In this document: piece after piece, positions 1 through 12,177 of the stretch | Layout: the number at the start of each line of letters is the position of its first letter | Numbering within the stretch: the first letter of the stretch is position 1 | NCBI GenBank assembly: GCA_019614645.1 | Contig: JABWDB010000008.1 | Location: forward strand, 10,750,501-10,814,500 | Origin: Stratiolaelaps scimitus | Lineage: Eukaryota > Arthropoda > Arachnida > Mesostigmata > Laelapidae | DNA: 64,000 bases | Direction of reading: 5' to 3' | Notes under the pieces: generated by a model | The model's input: only the letters and a program-made list of their open reading frames with translations | Database searches by the model: none | Told to the model about the DNA's origin: nothing | Translations under genes and position numbers: made by a program

Positions 1-1050
1 AATGACAAAGATGTTCGTGCCTTCGTCGTTTGGGCGTTTCATTTCGTTCCTTCTAACTGACGTTCAAGTTTGCTGAATAACATTGTCGGACGGGGACAGA
101 AACATCGGGACTGACTTGAACCAGTAGAGAGTGGAAAGTTGAACAGACTTGCCCTGCATTTCCTGTTCTTCTATTTGTTTTGTAATTAGATCGACTCGGA
201 GCGACGATCACATTTGAACGCGACCGGGGTCTGTTCCCTCCTGCGCATAGCGGATACGGACAGATGAAGGACGATCTGATTGCTAGCTATTCCCTGTTCG
301 AGCATTTCCCGCCATCCTACGCACTGAGTGTTCGTTGTGACGTCGCCCGCTGGATCGTCGCCTACACCAGCAGCTATCACCTTCTTCTTTCTTCTTTTTC
401 GTTCCTTCTACTGCTCGCCCTCTCGCGCCGAACCTCCCACGTCCAACTTTCTGCTTCTGCTGTAGCTGCTGTTGCGTGGTACCAGCTGTTGGGCCGTGCT
501 TTCGTCTAGCGAGACTGTCTGTTCTAACGTTTGGCAGCGAGCGAGCGAGCAGAGACCGACACCACAGACAGCGAGAAAGAGTGGCCCTCTGCTCCGAGTC
601 GATGTTTCTCCGTTTATTGCGCCATTTCCTCCGCCAATTCCACCTTACTCGGCAGCCGTCAGTGGCCACACAGGCGCTACTGAAGCTGCCCGTCTTGCAT
701 CACCCGTCTCAAGGCCCCTTCGGGCGTTCCCCAGCCCTCATCCCATCTCATCCTCCCGCTTCGTTTACACCGTAGTCGGTAGATGCCGCGTCCGTACTCT
801 GTTGCCGCGAACGAACCATCTGTCTGTTGCGTCCACTGCCGCTCGCGGCGCTCCCATCGTGACGCTCATCCTTCTCATCAGGGTTCGCGTGCTGTCTAGC
901 GTTCTGCTGCTGCTGCCGCTGCTGCCGCTGCCAGCACCGACCAGAGGCCTACCGCGCCTCATCTGGCCGCGTCGCACTTTCATTCCCTATCACTAGCGTG
1001 GCGCCTTCTCTCGATCTCCGTCGACCCATTTTCTCATCCACTCCCTCCTC
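1..1050. other. Pyrimidine-rich stretch without a recognisable gene
   Basis: The plus strand from about 360 to 1050 is rich in C and T (many CTT, CTC and TCC runs). Several overlapping ORFs of 60 to 174 codons exist on both strands, but they are shadows of one another, are low in complexity and match no family I know. The composition resembles a 5'UTR or promoter-proximal region of a plus-strand gene, but no TATA box, start context or donor clearly supports that. Confidence 0.4.
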
Positions 1051-1326
1051 TCCCGTTATTTCGCTCTATCTGCCGAACGCACGATGCTCGTCCATCTGTA
1101 TCTTTCGTATCTAGCAGCAGTAGTATATGTAATAGAGTGCAACTGCTGCCAACAACTGGATAAGCGACGACGGTGTCTGTGTGTGTCTGTGTGTGAATGA
1201 GCCAGAGAGTGAGAGGAAGGTACCACCTCAACCGACGGAAGCAGCCGTAGGGGTCGCCTTTTTCACGGTATCCGGCCAGCCGGAGTCAGAATGCCCAATG
1301 TTCCGCGTTGTTTATTGTGAGGTTAG

Positions 1327-1380
1327 CACCACCACCACCGCCACCACTATCACCACAGCCACCACCGCAGCAGTAGCAGC
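1327..1380. repeat. Imperfect (CCA)n triplet repeat
   Basis: CAC/CCA triplets interrupted by CGC and TAT run through this stretch and pass into GCA triplets. They make long Thr/Ala ORFs in several frames that should not be read as proteins. Confidence 0.85.
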
Positions 1381-1724
1381 AGGCGGCTGGCAATGCTGTG
1401 CCAGTGATGCGATGTTTGTCTGTCACTCCGTCTGCGCCCGCCGCAACATTCGTTCGCACGCTGTTGGAAAGTGGCTTGATTCGAGCAACGTTCGGCTGTC
1501 CCGTTCCCGCGTGTTTTCGTTGGGCAAATCGCGACAGCAACCGTGACGACTAGCGCGAGAGCGACATGCCAGCGCCCCGGCAATGCATGTGGTCTCGGAG
1601 GGGGCGATGGAAAGACGCCGAGCAGGATGGAAGAGAATATCCCGTCCATCCCAATGCTCTCCTGGCGTGCACAGCGTACGTCAATGTGCTGTGGACAAAT
1701 GCAAATGCTGCGGCAGCACTAACC

Positions 1725-1840
1725 CTGTTGTTGTTGTTGTTGCCGCTGTTGTTGTCGTTGTTCTTGTTGTTGTTGTTGTTGTTGTTATTGTTGCTGCTGC
1801 TGCTGCTGCTGTTGCTGTTGTTGTTGTTGTTGCTGTTGTT
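1725..1840. repeat. (TTG)n/(CTG)n compound triplet repeat, about 115 bp
   Basis: TTG units dominate and a CTG-rich core lies near 1792-1815. The tract gives poly-Leu, poly-Val and poly-Cys frames, so the ORFs of up to 224 codons that cross it are repeat artefacts. Flanking DNA shows no coding signal. Confidence 0.95.
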
Positions 1841-3790
1841 ATGTGTATGTATTGCTACGATTGTCTTCGCGGATGTGTTCGTTTTCGCGTTTGTGACACA
1901 CGACGTTTCGTGTCACCGCCTGCTGCGGCTACAGCCAGGCGAGCGAAAGTGGCCCGAACTGCCGAAGCAACAGGCGAGCCCGTTGCTCTCGCCGAGGAGG
2001 CTGTCGGAGTGTGTTGGTGGTAGAGCCAAAGTAGGGGCATTTGTAACACAACGCGGCGGCCGGAAAATTCCGGAAACGCCCAGCAATTTCGCCACGACCG
2101 CCGACCGCCCGGTCGTCTACCGGTTAGACAACCAATGTTCCACAGACAGCCCAACGACACAGCCGATGCACAATAGAGCAGAACCGCCCAGATGTCATGA
2201 CGTGGAGACGTGCCGTCTTTTGCCGGAGCAATGCTTCTAGCGAGGCGAGGCGAGTGCGATGCTGGTGCGTGCAACTAGACTACAACTGACAATCTCCACT
2301 GGTTGGAATGGGCCCGCCATAGCCGTCCGCTGGGCGACGCAAACGACGCGGACAAAGTGTACACAATGTTCAAGGCGGAATACGAAATATCAATCCAGGG
2401 ACTGTTTCATCCGCCGACCGCCCTTTACAGGCGGAGTATTGCTTCGTTCGATTCACTTGGGTCGACTGGGCGCAGTTGAACGACGCATCGTTGTTCGCGG
2501 CGTCCAGCTATTACAATATAACGACCGATCCTCAGGGGCTCGACCAGCGTGCGTTGACCTTTGATAAATCAATTCGCAAATGTAATTGACTGTGTACTGT
2601 AGATTGATAATGTCCCACTGCGTCGGAATGCATCACAAGTGGGCGAGGTACGCTAGCCGAATTATGAAACAGGTACATACTAAACCCTCAATGGCAGTCG
2701 ATCATTTGTCTTCGAAGAGTGGTTTCAAAACGCCAACCTCGATGTACCCCACAGGCGTGCTCAGCGTAATCTGCCAATTCTTTTTTTTATATGACATAGA
2801 GTATAATCATGGGACAGTGATCACAGATTACATATCAACGTGTGCTCGCCGATCCCCTTACTGTCCTCCATATATGAATCCAGTCGACTGGTTTCACGTA
2901 TCGAAAATCCACTCAGGATTTCTGTCCGGATGCTGAAGAGTTTCGTTACGTGAAAAAGTGGTAGGACGCTTTTTTCATTGCAAACACCTCCGCTGGCCTC
3001 TATTTTGGTGACTTTAGCCACATTTCGAGGTAAATAAGGAATATGTTCATGGCTTCGATGTCCCTGCCTAGGTTTAAGTCAAGTTTCAACCTCGCATCGA
3101 GGATGCTCATTCTTGTATCGGCGGCAACCAACTCGCCTCGATCGCAACCGGTTAACCTGCATCGTTCTCTTCTTCGAAGTGCAAGGGACAATTTATCTAG
3201 GCAGAGCTATGCTAAGTACTTCTCTCTACCTCATCCATGCCGATCGGAAAAAAAATTCGCGTGACGTCGTCCTGCCTGAGGAGCGTTGTCTATCAGGCTG
3301 ATCGACCGATTTCCCGTGCTTCGTTAGCCTTCCTCGGACCCAAGAGTCCGCTCAGTTGTCTGACCGTCTTTACCGATCTAGCGGGGAACGACACACTTTC
3401 AGTATAATTAGCTTCGATCTGGCAGCGGACGGCTCTTTCGGCGCTAGCGCAGGTCGTGTGCGCAGCTCTCTGTGCCGAATTACCTCCCTCTCGGACGAAC
3501 GGATGGAAAGGGGATCCGGAGAGCCTCAGTCGATGATAATTCGACGGACTAGAGCACCTCAACGACGCGTCCATCCAGCACACTAATTGAAGAAGGTGTC
3601 GACGTGACGATGATGATTATAGAAAAACGTTGGCCACGTTGAGCGGGAGAGAAAGGCGTTAGTCAAGATTTCTCTCGTTACACCGTCAACGCGAGTAGAC
3701 GAATCTCAACACTGCCCTGCCTCGCAACGTTCGAGGTGGCAAGCGTTCCTTTGTACGAATTCTTGCTGAGTGGAGCACGGCTATGTACGT
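1841..3790. other. Unassigned intergenic-type DNA
   Basis: Only short, mutually overlapping frames are present. I see no repeat family, RNA gene or splice-bounded exon here. Confidence 0.4.
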
Positions 3791-3800
3791 AGGGACTCAG

Positions 3801-3937
3801 TATATATAAGTTGGTGCCCAGCGCGTTAGCATGAGAACAGGTTCGGCCAAATTCGCAAACGGGCGTGCAGGCAGACAGTCAGGCAAGTGCACGTATGCAT
3901 CAATTTAGAAGCACCTTATTTAAACAGCAACCGCGAT
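3801..3937 (+). promoter_or_regulatory. Candidate TATA promoter with possible first exon
   Basis: A TATATATAAG box lies at 3801-3810, and a transcript would start near 3830. About 100 bases later, at 3938, there is a good donor (GAT|GTAAGC). An ATG at 3896 gives a 14-codon open stretch (MHQFRSTLFKQQPR) up to that donor. No matching acceptor stands out downstream. This could be a 5'UTR exon, a short coding first exon, or chance. Confidence 0.25.
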
Positions 3938-4090
3938 GTAAGCCCATCCATAATTTCGAGAGCCTCTCGAGGAAAGCTAAGGTAACAGTTGATGTGAGGT
4001 GCGGCCAGGAGAAAAAAACTAATGAACAACGTGACTTGAAAATGGCAAAAAGGCAGGGAGAAAGAGGAAGAGAGAGGAGGGTTCGCTGCC

Positions 4091-5218
4091 GTGTACGGCG
4101 GTACACGGGAGCAGTGGCGTTGTGTCATAGCGGAACGCACGCACCAAAACTACAGTCTCAAGACGGCGTTGGTTCCATCTGCCGAAACTTTCCCGAGGGG
4201 GTTTGTCGTCGCTAGACGGCTGAGGAACGAAAACCCTCCCGCCGAAAGTCTTCCATGCGGTAGACTCGGTGTTTGGTGCTCGGTAAAGCGGCACTACCTC
4301 ACTTCGTCACTATTCTGCACAGACCCCAGGCTTGGCCTAGCCCCTACCCAATGGTCCGATGGTTCGAAGCGTTACGGTCCCGGGCACAACCACCACCTCA
4401 TACACGGCATCCATTACTCGTCTGCTCGATCGCTGTGGTTGCTTAGCTCTCCCCATTGCTCTCTCTCTCTCGGTCTTTCCCACACACAAACACACACAGT
4501 CCCTCCTCAATCTCTCGAGTTCTTGACGAGCGGATCCCAAGCGGGGGCCCCTGCCCTGCTCGTAGAAGCAGCAGCCATCGCTGAAAGAAACAGGCATAGA
4601 CATGTGCGTTCGTGGGGGGCGTGCCGGCTAGGAACATCGATTTGGGCCTCCGCCTTCACTTCGGCTGGGCCGGCAACTCGATTCGGCTTTGCTCCAGTTT
4701 TCCCCTCGTACCAAGCCCCTCCACGAAGTGCTTGCGCTTGGCTTGTTTATGGAAGTGCTTTCCATTAGGGAATCCATTTTGGACATTTTACGGGACAAGC
4801 CAGTGGGAAGGTTTTGCGGGTGGCCTTCGCCGATGGCCTATTCCTCAAAGCTGGAGGCATAGTTCGAGTGAAGAAGGGAATCCTACAAGAAGTCGGTAAC
4901 AGAGAACCAACGCAACATCGAGCCTGCCCATTGGACTGTCCCCCGAACCTGTACCCTGGGTCTGCATGCTTGGGGTCCTCGGGGCGGAGGGCTGGACCGC
5001 TCGGCCTTCGAGACGTGACTTGGCCAGCGTGCGATGTGCTCCGGTGTTTATCCAACACTCCTCGCAATGACGGCGCCGGGGGACTTTTGCTAGTATATGT
5101 TCCCTTCATCGTTACGGAGACAGTCAGACGACCACCCCACCGAATGGACCGGATCCGCTTTATTAATGAGGGTCCAGGGTTTGGCCATGCTTTCCGATCC
5201 ATTGCTCGGATTTACTAA
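4091..5218. other. Stretch with long open frames on both strands, no recognised product
   Basis: The longest ORF in the window, 225 codons on the plus strand (4091-4768), begins here, though it crosses a CT/CA-rich tract near 4461-4499. Immediately after it, about 400 bp are open on both strands (plus 4814-5218; minus 5202-4765). No domain, signal peptide or membrane segment is evident in any of them. The GC-rich composition makes long chance ORFs likely. A decayed transposable element is possible, but no terminus is seen. Confidence 0.2.
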
Positions 5219-8200
5219 ATGAGGGCTGTCCTTTTAGGCCTATAGATTCTAAAGCATGGAATCTCTACGCTATAAAAATGAACCTTTTTAAGGGCTGACT
5301 GCATATTTTTTAGGTAAATATTATTCGAAAGAATGGAGAAACACTACGAAGTTTCACGCTGATTACTTTCAAATTACCCACATTTGCAAATATCAAGGGA
5401 TTACGTAGCCGTACCTTGGTGACTACATCGGCTTAAGGGTCACTCATTATTATATATTCATTTACATAGCTCCACATGATTAGTGCACCTGTGTGGAGAG
5501 GCGGATCCTGCCTTCGAACGATCGGTATTACACCTATTTCTGTAGAAGTTGCAACAGCAGTAGCGCGATACCGTCTGTTTCTGATCCGCCCATCCGTAAT
5601 TGTCGGATAGACAGCGAAATATTACCCCCTTCCTATTCTAGCTATTCGAGAAGTAGGCGGAGAGCATCTGTCATGGGCCAGGGCAGAGATATACCACCAG
5701 CTGCTGCCGCCACTCAAATTTCTCTGGCCTAATGGGTGGCTCCCACGGGTCGTCCGAGTCCATTCAACTTCTACAGGGCGATGTCACCGTCCAGCTAGGC
5801 CCCTCAGCGAGGACGGTTAGTTCATAGGTTCATGGACGAGGCGAATCAGAGAACGTTATAAAAGTTCCGTCTGTTTGAAAGGTGTAGCAGGTCTTGAGTC
5901 GTAAATCCCATTAATAGCCAGCAACGATGTTAAACGACCTCATGGTAGGATAAGAAGCGGAACAACGCTTCTCGTCCAACGATCTAGAGTAAATTAACAG
6001 TCGTGAGAAAACGTTAGAGACCTACAGGTCTAGCAGTGTTTGTCGGGTATGGCCTAGTTTGTTGAGCGACCGCACCTTGACTGTAGCCTTGCCAAACCTC
6101 ACTTGTAAACGTCCATTTAAGATTCGATCGACATTTCCATGAAGTCTATAAACGTCTCTCAACTCAAGATGTCGTTTCCGGTTTATATACGAGACGTGCT
6201 CGAACGTCCGTGTGATCCTCTGCGAGGCTTCACAGAGTCCGCCATCGAAAAGCATCGCTTAGTAGATACGCACGCAGGTGGGTCTCTGGAGCCTTCAGGT
6301 GATGTCCACTTTGCCAAACTCTCTGAGGCTGGGCATTCGATCGCCTGCGTGCCGTCTAAGATTCGCAGGACACGCAACCTCAACAGAAATTCGACCCTAT
6401 TTTCTACCGCTGATGCTATTGCTGCTACTGCGCACGCCTCGCGCAATAGTGTCTTGGTCCGTTTTGGCATTTGGACAGCTGCTGTCGTTGTCTCGGGGGT
6501 TATTCTTCCGTTCAACAGCAGTGGGCAAGCTTATGAGAGTGCATTTTTGTGTTGGCTTATTTCAACGGCTGTGCTATCTTCAGACTCAGCTGTTCCCCAC
6601 GCGAGTCTTTCTTTCTCTCTCCCTCTTTCTCTCTCTCTCCATCTCTCGAGCGCTTCGGCTGGTTGTAGTGGGGGTAGCGAGGCGAATTCTGCTTTCCGCG
6701 GGGAAGCGCCTAACTTCTATATGTGCGTTCTCTCTCACTGAAGGAAATAATTCGATCACGGACTACCATCGTACCGGCAGTTTAGGTATCACCTAATCGG
6801 AGATACCATGCCCGCATCAAAGGACCACCAGTGTCAGCGAACCGGTGGTATTCCTCGCCATCCGAATTCGTTTTTTCGTACACACACGTCATACACACGT
6901 TCCCTAATGTTGAGCCTGAACGTAATAGACATTTGGTGTAGGTTCTAACAGAACGCAGACAGAGTTTTCTAGCTCAAACGCAAATAAGTGATCTGAAAGA
7001 ACGATCGCAGACATTGCAATACGGAGCCACCGGCCGTGCAGCAAACTCCACGCCGAGTTTGTTCAGGTGGCAAGTTCACTAGCGCTTTTTGCTCTGCTGT
7101 GCGAACTGAAATCGAGTGGACACTCCAAAAAGTAGGCTATGAGCGACGCTCCTGCTCTCCCACCGACTGGTTCCCAACTTCTTCCCGTTATTCCTGCAGC
7201 CGCTGCTACAGAAACCTGTCAGGCAACCTGGCCGTGCCTTCGTACCGGGGCCGTGTACCTACCTAAGGTACCACAGCAGTCCGTTATGCCATTGCTACCT
7301 CCCATTGCTACCATCGATATAACAAGTGCCTGATGTGGGCTGCGTTCTCCCTCTCCCTCTCTCCATCACAAACGTGCTGAGGGCAGAGCGCGGTGAGGCG
7401 CGGCGGCGCAAATTTCGACGCGATTTTTTCTCCTCTTTGGCTATTTTTGTTGGGCCGGGAACACACGTTTGGATTTTTTTCCCCTGTTGGTCATGGTTGC
7501 TTCATCACTGCCGTTGTGTGCTAGCGATCGAGTGGGATCGAGAGGGTGGGAGAGGGGCAGCAGTTCCTGCTTGTTTGCCGGGATGGGTTGATCCGTTCCA
7601 CTTGGCCCATCTGCCAATCACTAGACCACTGTTCGGGCCTATCGCAAAACGATTCCTTTAGCTGGTTGCCTTTGCGGCTAAGTGAAGTTTACCCGCTAGC
7701 CAGTGCCTGAAATGAAGCCTGCCCACCTCGAACTGGTGTTGCCAGCTTGTTCGGTCCCCGGAAGCCGACGACCAGCGAGATAGAGGCTCTGCAGATGAAC
7801 TAACAAGTCCTGCACGTGGCATTCACTGTCTGAGATACATGATTATATGTAACGAATAAGAATGAATAGGTGCGATGAAAGAGAGTGTTACATTTGAAGT
7901 AGTGGACCCAACTATTATATTATGCTAAATATATATAGTGAATATTGGGCGGCTTGCCAGATCAGACAATCAATCCCATAGACGATAACGAAAAATGCAA
8001 CGAAATATGATACATATATGTTGAATATTATATAGTTGGTTGTAGATACCCTGTTCAGTTGTCGGCCGCAGGCGAAACTAACCGCGTCATATCTAGTTTG
8101 TTGGCAATGGTTTTCTCTTACAAAAGCCTACAAACACCGTATTGTCCTGTTGCCAATGCACAGATGAACTGCATCGCTGCATATGCTATGGAGAATAGAT

Positions 8201-8347
8201 GAATACATCGGAAAAAGATCCAGTGCGGTTTAGTGCACACTTCTATGTTGGACCTCCGACGATGATGGCATCTACCTTATCATGTTGAATCGATAGCCTG
8301 GTTACCGTATCGCTGTGTATTCTTTCCCACAGATACAATTGTGCCTG

Positions 8348-8364
8348 TATATATATATATATAT
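8348..8364. repeat. (TA)n microsatellite
   Basis: Uninterrupted TA dinucleotides, about eight units. Confidence 0.9.
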
Positions 8365-8540
8365 CCAATTTCCGTACAATCGACTCGAGCGTACAGCCTT
8401 GTGTGCAGCCTTCCTTGCTCGTCGTATTTTATAGACGCGTATCGCTGGCTAGCAAGCTAGCTACGTCGAACGGCTACATCTATATGTATGACGTCGCAGC
8501 ATAGTAGACAGCAACGGCCTTTCGAAAGCCTTTGGACATA

Positions 8541-8755
8541 TCGCCGCCACCGCCGCCGGCACCGCCACCGGCGTCCAAGTTACCCGCTACATATCCCAGC
8601 GGGAGTCACAACGAAGGTGCCGTGGCTTCAGGCAGTGGCCACCGTCTCATTCTGCGTCCTACGAATTCGGACCGCTCAGATTTGCCCGAGTGAACGGACC
8701 CAGTCCCCGCAGCAGCTCGGCGGTTCGCCGCCACCGCCGCCGCCATCACCACAGC
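8541..8755. repeat. Two (GCC)n triplet patches
   Basis: CCG/GCC-rich patches at about 8541-8572 and 8727-8755 flank mixed sequence. They yield Arg, His and Pro-rich frames that look like repeat artefacts. Confidence 0.7.
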
Positions 8756-9200
8756 CATCTGCAGGGACCCAAACAAGCGCATGGCGTAGTGCACACCGCC
8801 ACTGCCACGTCGGCCGCTATCCCAATATCAATAAATAACAGAGTTCGAATGGAAGTCGGCACGCATCGGGCGGCCAGGCCGGCTCGGCCGCTTGCCATCT
8901 CTAGTGCGTGAGTCTCGCCGGGTGCGGAATTCGTTCGGAAGCATCCCGAATCATCATTGGACTGCTGACCGCTTCCCGCGATATCCAGCGATGCCCAGCC
9001 TCGCTAGCGTCTGTGTTAGTGCCCTTCCGCGCTCTCACTGCCATCACCGAATGCTTTCACTCGCCCGGTGGCCGCAACCGATTGGCCCGGCGGGAGGCCT
9101 TGATTGCCGCAGCCCCAATCATGAAATACTAATACATGGAGGCTGCTACTCGTACTATACCGCTATCGAATAGCTATGTATTATAGTATAGACCCTGCCT

Positions 9201-9210
9201 ACTATATAAG
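9201..9210 (+). promoter_or_regulatory. Candidate TATA box upstream of the 9604 secreted-protein gene
   Basis: The sequence ACTATATAAG fits a TATA element, with an expected start near 9235. That leaves a 5' leader of roughly 370 bases before the ATG at 9604. A possible 3' splice site (CCTTGCAG, AG at 9488-9489) lies inside this leader, so the leader may contain an intron. Linking the box to this gene is inference from spacing and strand. Confidence 0.4.
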
Positions 9211-9603
9211 CGGTCTGAAACTTGATCGGCTACCGCATTGCGTTGCGCTAACTACGGCACTGTGCTGTCGCGTTGACGGTTATTGGTCGCGAATGACTGC
9301 CACAACGCCAGCGTAGCTCAACAAGCCGTCGCCGAAATACGTCACTGGCGTCATCGACTACGAGCGTGTAATACCGTCATTGCAAATTGTACACGAAACA
9401 CAGAGAAACAACAGCAATTCTGAGGCCTGAATTATATCCGCGGCTGGCGGCACAGCACGCAGTATACGTCCCGATCACTAGCCTTGCAGCACTGCGACTT
9501 CGACGAAGCGGCAGAGAGATCTGCTAGAACGGCCGCTGCGTATTTTCCTTCAGGAGCGCGAAAGAGAGCGAGCGAGTGGAAGAGAGAAATAATTGCTGCA
9601 ATC

Positions 9604-9807
9604 ATGAAGGTAGCCGTCTTAATACTTGGTATGTTCCTGCTAGCAATACAATGGGCGCTTGCTGATGTCGCGTGGCGTCAACAAGACATCACAGTGAGGA
9701 AGGATAACTCGGACACTACGCAGGAAACAGTTGAGGAGACGATCAAGGAAGACAGTTCCCGCGGCGAGAGCTTTATGGGAAGCTACCAAAAATCCTCAAG
9801 GCAATAG
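9604..9807 (+). CDS. Small secreted acidic protein, 67 residues, function unknown
   Basis: The ATG at 9604 is preceded by CAATC. It opens 67 codons beginning MKVAVLILGMFLLAIQWALA, a clear signal peptide: basic residue 2, a hydrophobic core at about 3-15, and a small-x-small cleavage motif (ALA) around residues 18-20. The mature part, starting DVAW, is about 47 residues, polar and rich in D, E, T, S, Q and K, with no cysteine. It should therefore be an unstructured secreted peptide rather than a disulfide toxin or defensin. The frame is open upstream to a TTG at 9484, but only the internal ATG gives a signal peptide, so I chose it. A canonical AATAAA follows 15 bases after the stop, which fits a complete terminal exon. 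A TATA box lies 400 bp upstream. I recognise no family. A second short signal-peptide gene with the same start context lies 5 kb downstream. Confidence 0.6.
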   Translation: MKVAVLILGMFLLAIQWALADVAWRQQDITVRKDNSDTTQETVEETIKEDSSRGESFMGSYQKSSRQ

Positions 9808-9821
9808 GCTGATGTTGTCTC

Positions 9822-9827
9822 AATAAA
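9822..9827 (+). terminator. Poly(A) signal AATAAA for the 9604 gene
   Basis: Canonical hexamer 15 bases after the TAG at 9805-9807. AT-rich sequence follows, and cleavage would be expected near 9840-9850. Confidence 0.55.
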
Positions 9828-10208
9828 CTGGCAATACCACTATTAAATGTCTGCATGAGCTGATTGTTATGTAAGCATAATCATATGAGTGGAAATCATA
9901 AGAATAATATGTATTTTAATTATGATAATTACATTAATATCCACACAATCATTTAATCATCTTGAGGGATCTTCAATTCCATCCAATATATGCCTCCCAC
10001 AATACCGCCTTATGAAATAGTAGCTCATTTTAGAGATAGATACAAGACATTCGTGTTACGTTAGCTCTACAAAACGAAACCTTTTCGTCATGAGACAGCC
10101 TGGAAACGGGAAGATATCTTCTGTACACACGTCAATGTGGGGCGTAGCAGCTTTAAGCCTTCATACAGGAGGAAGGCCCCCGTCCCCACCTGCTGCTTTC
10201 AATTGCCT

Positions 10209-10228
10209 GTTTGTGTGTGTGTGTGTGA
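10209..10228. repeat. (TG)n microsatellite
   Basis: TG dinucleotides with one leading interruption. Confidence 0.85.
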
Positions 10229-11000
10229 CGACCTCTTGAGGTTGTCGTGTGGTCCTCCTAGTTCGGCGAGCTCACTCAATGGCCTGCGGTTCGAGAGTCC
10301 GTATTGTGTTCATGTTGCCAGTTGGGTGACGTTTTGTGTGGGACGTTGGCGGGGGTTATCGCCTTTCGCCTTTGTCCGTCCTGCGAATCGACTCTCCAGA
10401 AGAACGACCGACAGCGACCGAGAATCTCCCCTATCCCTCGCGAAACAACTTCAGCAGACAATGACTATTCTAGATTTCTGCTCGGAGCGCATCGGTTTCG
10501 TGAGGTTTCTCTCATTGCGGTCAAATAACTCAAGTAGATTGACAACCGATAATTACTAAGTAATAACATAGGTTCTTCATATGGGCGAGCGAAGAAACAT
10601 GAACTACAATGCATTCGGCCAGCTTTTTCTTGCAAGATGCCATTTGTTTGACTAAATTTCATTATTATTTGCTCACTCGAGCGCCTCTCTGCCAGCGAGA
10701 CATTTTGGCTTTTATGCGAGTATTTGTTAAGCGTCCAGAGTATTGATTATGTTGAGTTTCATTCTAGTACTTTGTTTCCCGATCTATCGGAGCCGCTTGT
10801 TCTGGCTAGTTCGTCAATTCGCCTCTGTGCTCCTGGTCTCTTGTTGCTTCGCCTATGCTAGAGCAAGCTCGAAAAATGGCACCTTCAACGTGGCCGCTAC
10901 TACCCTTCGACATTCTAACCCGTCTTTCTGTCATACTCAACAGAAAAGGGAAGTCTTGGCATTGGTCGATGGAACGAAGTACATCGCCATGTTGTGGCCC

Positions 11001-11012
11001 CACGTGACGTCA
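11001..11012. promoter_or_regulatory. Overlapping E-box and CRE palindromes
   Basis: CACGTG (11001-11006) overlaps the full CRE palindrome TGACGTCA (11005-11012). The first is a bHLH core site and the second a CREB/ATF core site. No promoter is obvious nearby, so activity is unproven. A second full CRE occurs at 23924-23931. Confidence 0.3.
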
Positions 11013-11328
11013 CCTCCTCCTTTTCATAGTATCCTCTAGATGCGATGTCCCAATTGGTGCTGCTACTGCTGTTGCGGCAGTGGACGAATAGCCCGCACCG
11101 TTTTCCCGTTACACAGCGACATCTGAAGGCGACCCTATTCCGGCGGGAAAGAGCAGGTGTGCCGCCGTCGAGAAGTCGCAGAGTCGCACAAGTCGTCCTC
11201 TGCGGGAGCTGCTGTTGTTGTTGTTGTTGCGTAGGTTTGGTAACGTGTCCGAACTGATAAACACCGGATCAGCGGTATAGACCACCACACACAAGCGCAC
11301 CTGCAGCGACGGTCGCGCACACAATGTT

Positions 11329-11598
11329 ATGCTGGTGGTGTTGATGGTGGTTGTGATGGCAATGCTAACCTCCTTCATGACTCCTGGTGGGGCGGGCACC
11401 CGGTGTGCCGCCCAGTGCAATGGTCGTCCTCCTTGCGAATACCAAGCAACGGACGCTCCTTGTCGTTGCACCTCTAGGAGCTCACACGCTACATCATCCC
11501 CTCCCCTCTTTCTCGGGTCCCCTTTCTTCCTCGGAGTCGGATCGGCCTATCTCCATCGGAAGGACTCTCCGCCAGACCAGCTACAGCTAGCCAGCTAG
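11329..11598 (+). CDS. Weak candidate: small protein with hydrophobic start and cysteines
   Basis: The ATG at 11329 opens 89 codons. Residues 2-15 are hydrophobic (LVVLMVVVMAMLTS) and could be a signal peptide. The following part has five cysteines within about 25 residues (positions 25, 29, 35, 44 and 46). The rest is Ser, Pro and Leu-rich and looks non-coding. The hydrophobic start comes from a GTG/ATG-rich run, and the opposite strand is also open, so chance is a serious alternative. No TATA box or AATAAA fits it. Confidence 0.12.
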   Translation: MLVVLMVVVMAMLTSFMTPGGAGTRCAAQCNGRPPCEYQATDAPCRCTSRSSHATSSPPLFLGSPFFLGVGSAYLHRKDSPPDQLQLAS

Positions 11599-12177
11599 CG
11601 TCCTTCTCCCATAACACGATATATCGATATAATCCACCCACCCAGCAGCATCTAAATAAAGACGGGAGGAGGTGCAGCAGGGGCTGGCTCAGCCGGAAGG
11701 GGCAGAGCCGGTACGGGACAGAGCCGTGACACCTTAACGCGGCGAGCTGGCGCGTAGGCCAACGGCCTGCCGAGAAAGACTACTCCAGCGTGGTTACAAA
11801 TCGCTTCTTCCTTTTGCAGGGCCACTGCCGTCACCGCCCCCCACCGAAGGCACCGAGCACAAACAGCAAGAACAAGAGAAAGCCGCGACGTCGTAGCTGT
11901 CAACTAAGTCAGTCGAAGGATCATCATTAGTGGAGCAGAAACAAAAATGACAACGACAGTACCAGCCGCAGCAGCAGCAGCCGCCGCTGAGGGCATACAG
12001 CAACTCGTCGCGTGGCATTATACTATACCGAAGCATGTCAATGTCATTGTAATAATAGTACTTCGCCGAACGCTTAGAGTAGAGTCTGTTTGATGTAAGT
12101 TGCTTCTTGCAGGGAACGTGCGCCGAGCGAGTGAGAAATAATGAAATAATGAGAGAGCGAGACAACATGAAGGAGAC

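Larger units (their letters stand above)
5230..9190. other. Unassigned DNA with isolated TATA-like boxes
   Basis: A good TATAAAAG box sits at 5857-5864, but the first ATG after it (5936) opens only eight codons. CT-rich tracts occur near 6605-6650 and 7350-7366. The interval 7680-8500 is AT-richer and devoid of ORFs. No gene, RNA or mobile element could be supported. Confidence 0.35.
9850..12170. other. Unassigned DNA between candidate genes
   Basis: The first 250 bp are AT-rich and ORF-free. The remainder has mixed composition with overlapping short frames. One of them (ATG at 10749, plus strand) begins with a hydrophobic segment but shows no splice or poly(A) support. A (TTG)n patch lies at 11213-11228. 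Confidence 0.35.

Noticed and set aside
1566..2240. A 224-codon ORF with a long Leu run
   Set aside because: It owes its length to the (TTG)n/(CTG)n tract; the flanks are not protein-like and other frames are equally open.
4091..4768. Longest ORF in the window as a gene
   Set aside because: No domain, no start or splice support, crosses CT/CA repeats; expected by chance in GC-rich DNA. Kept only as a region note.
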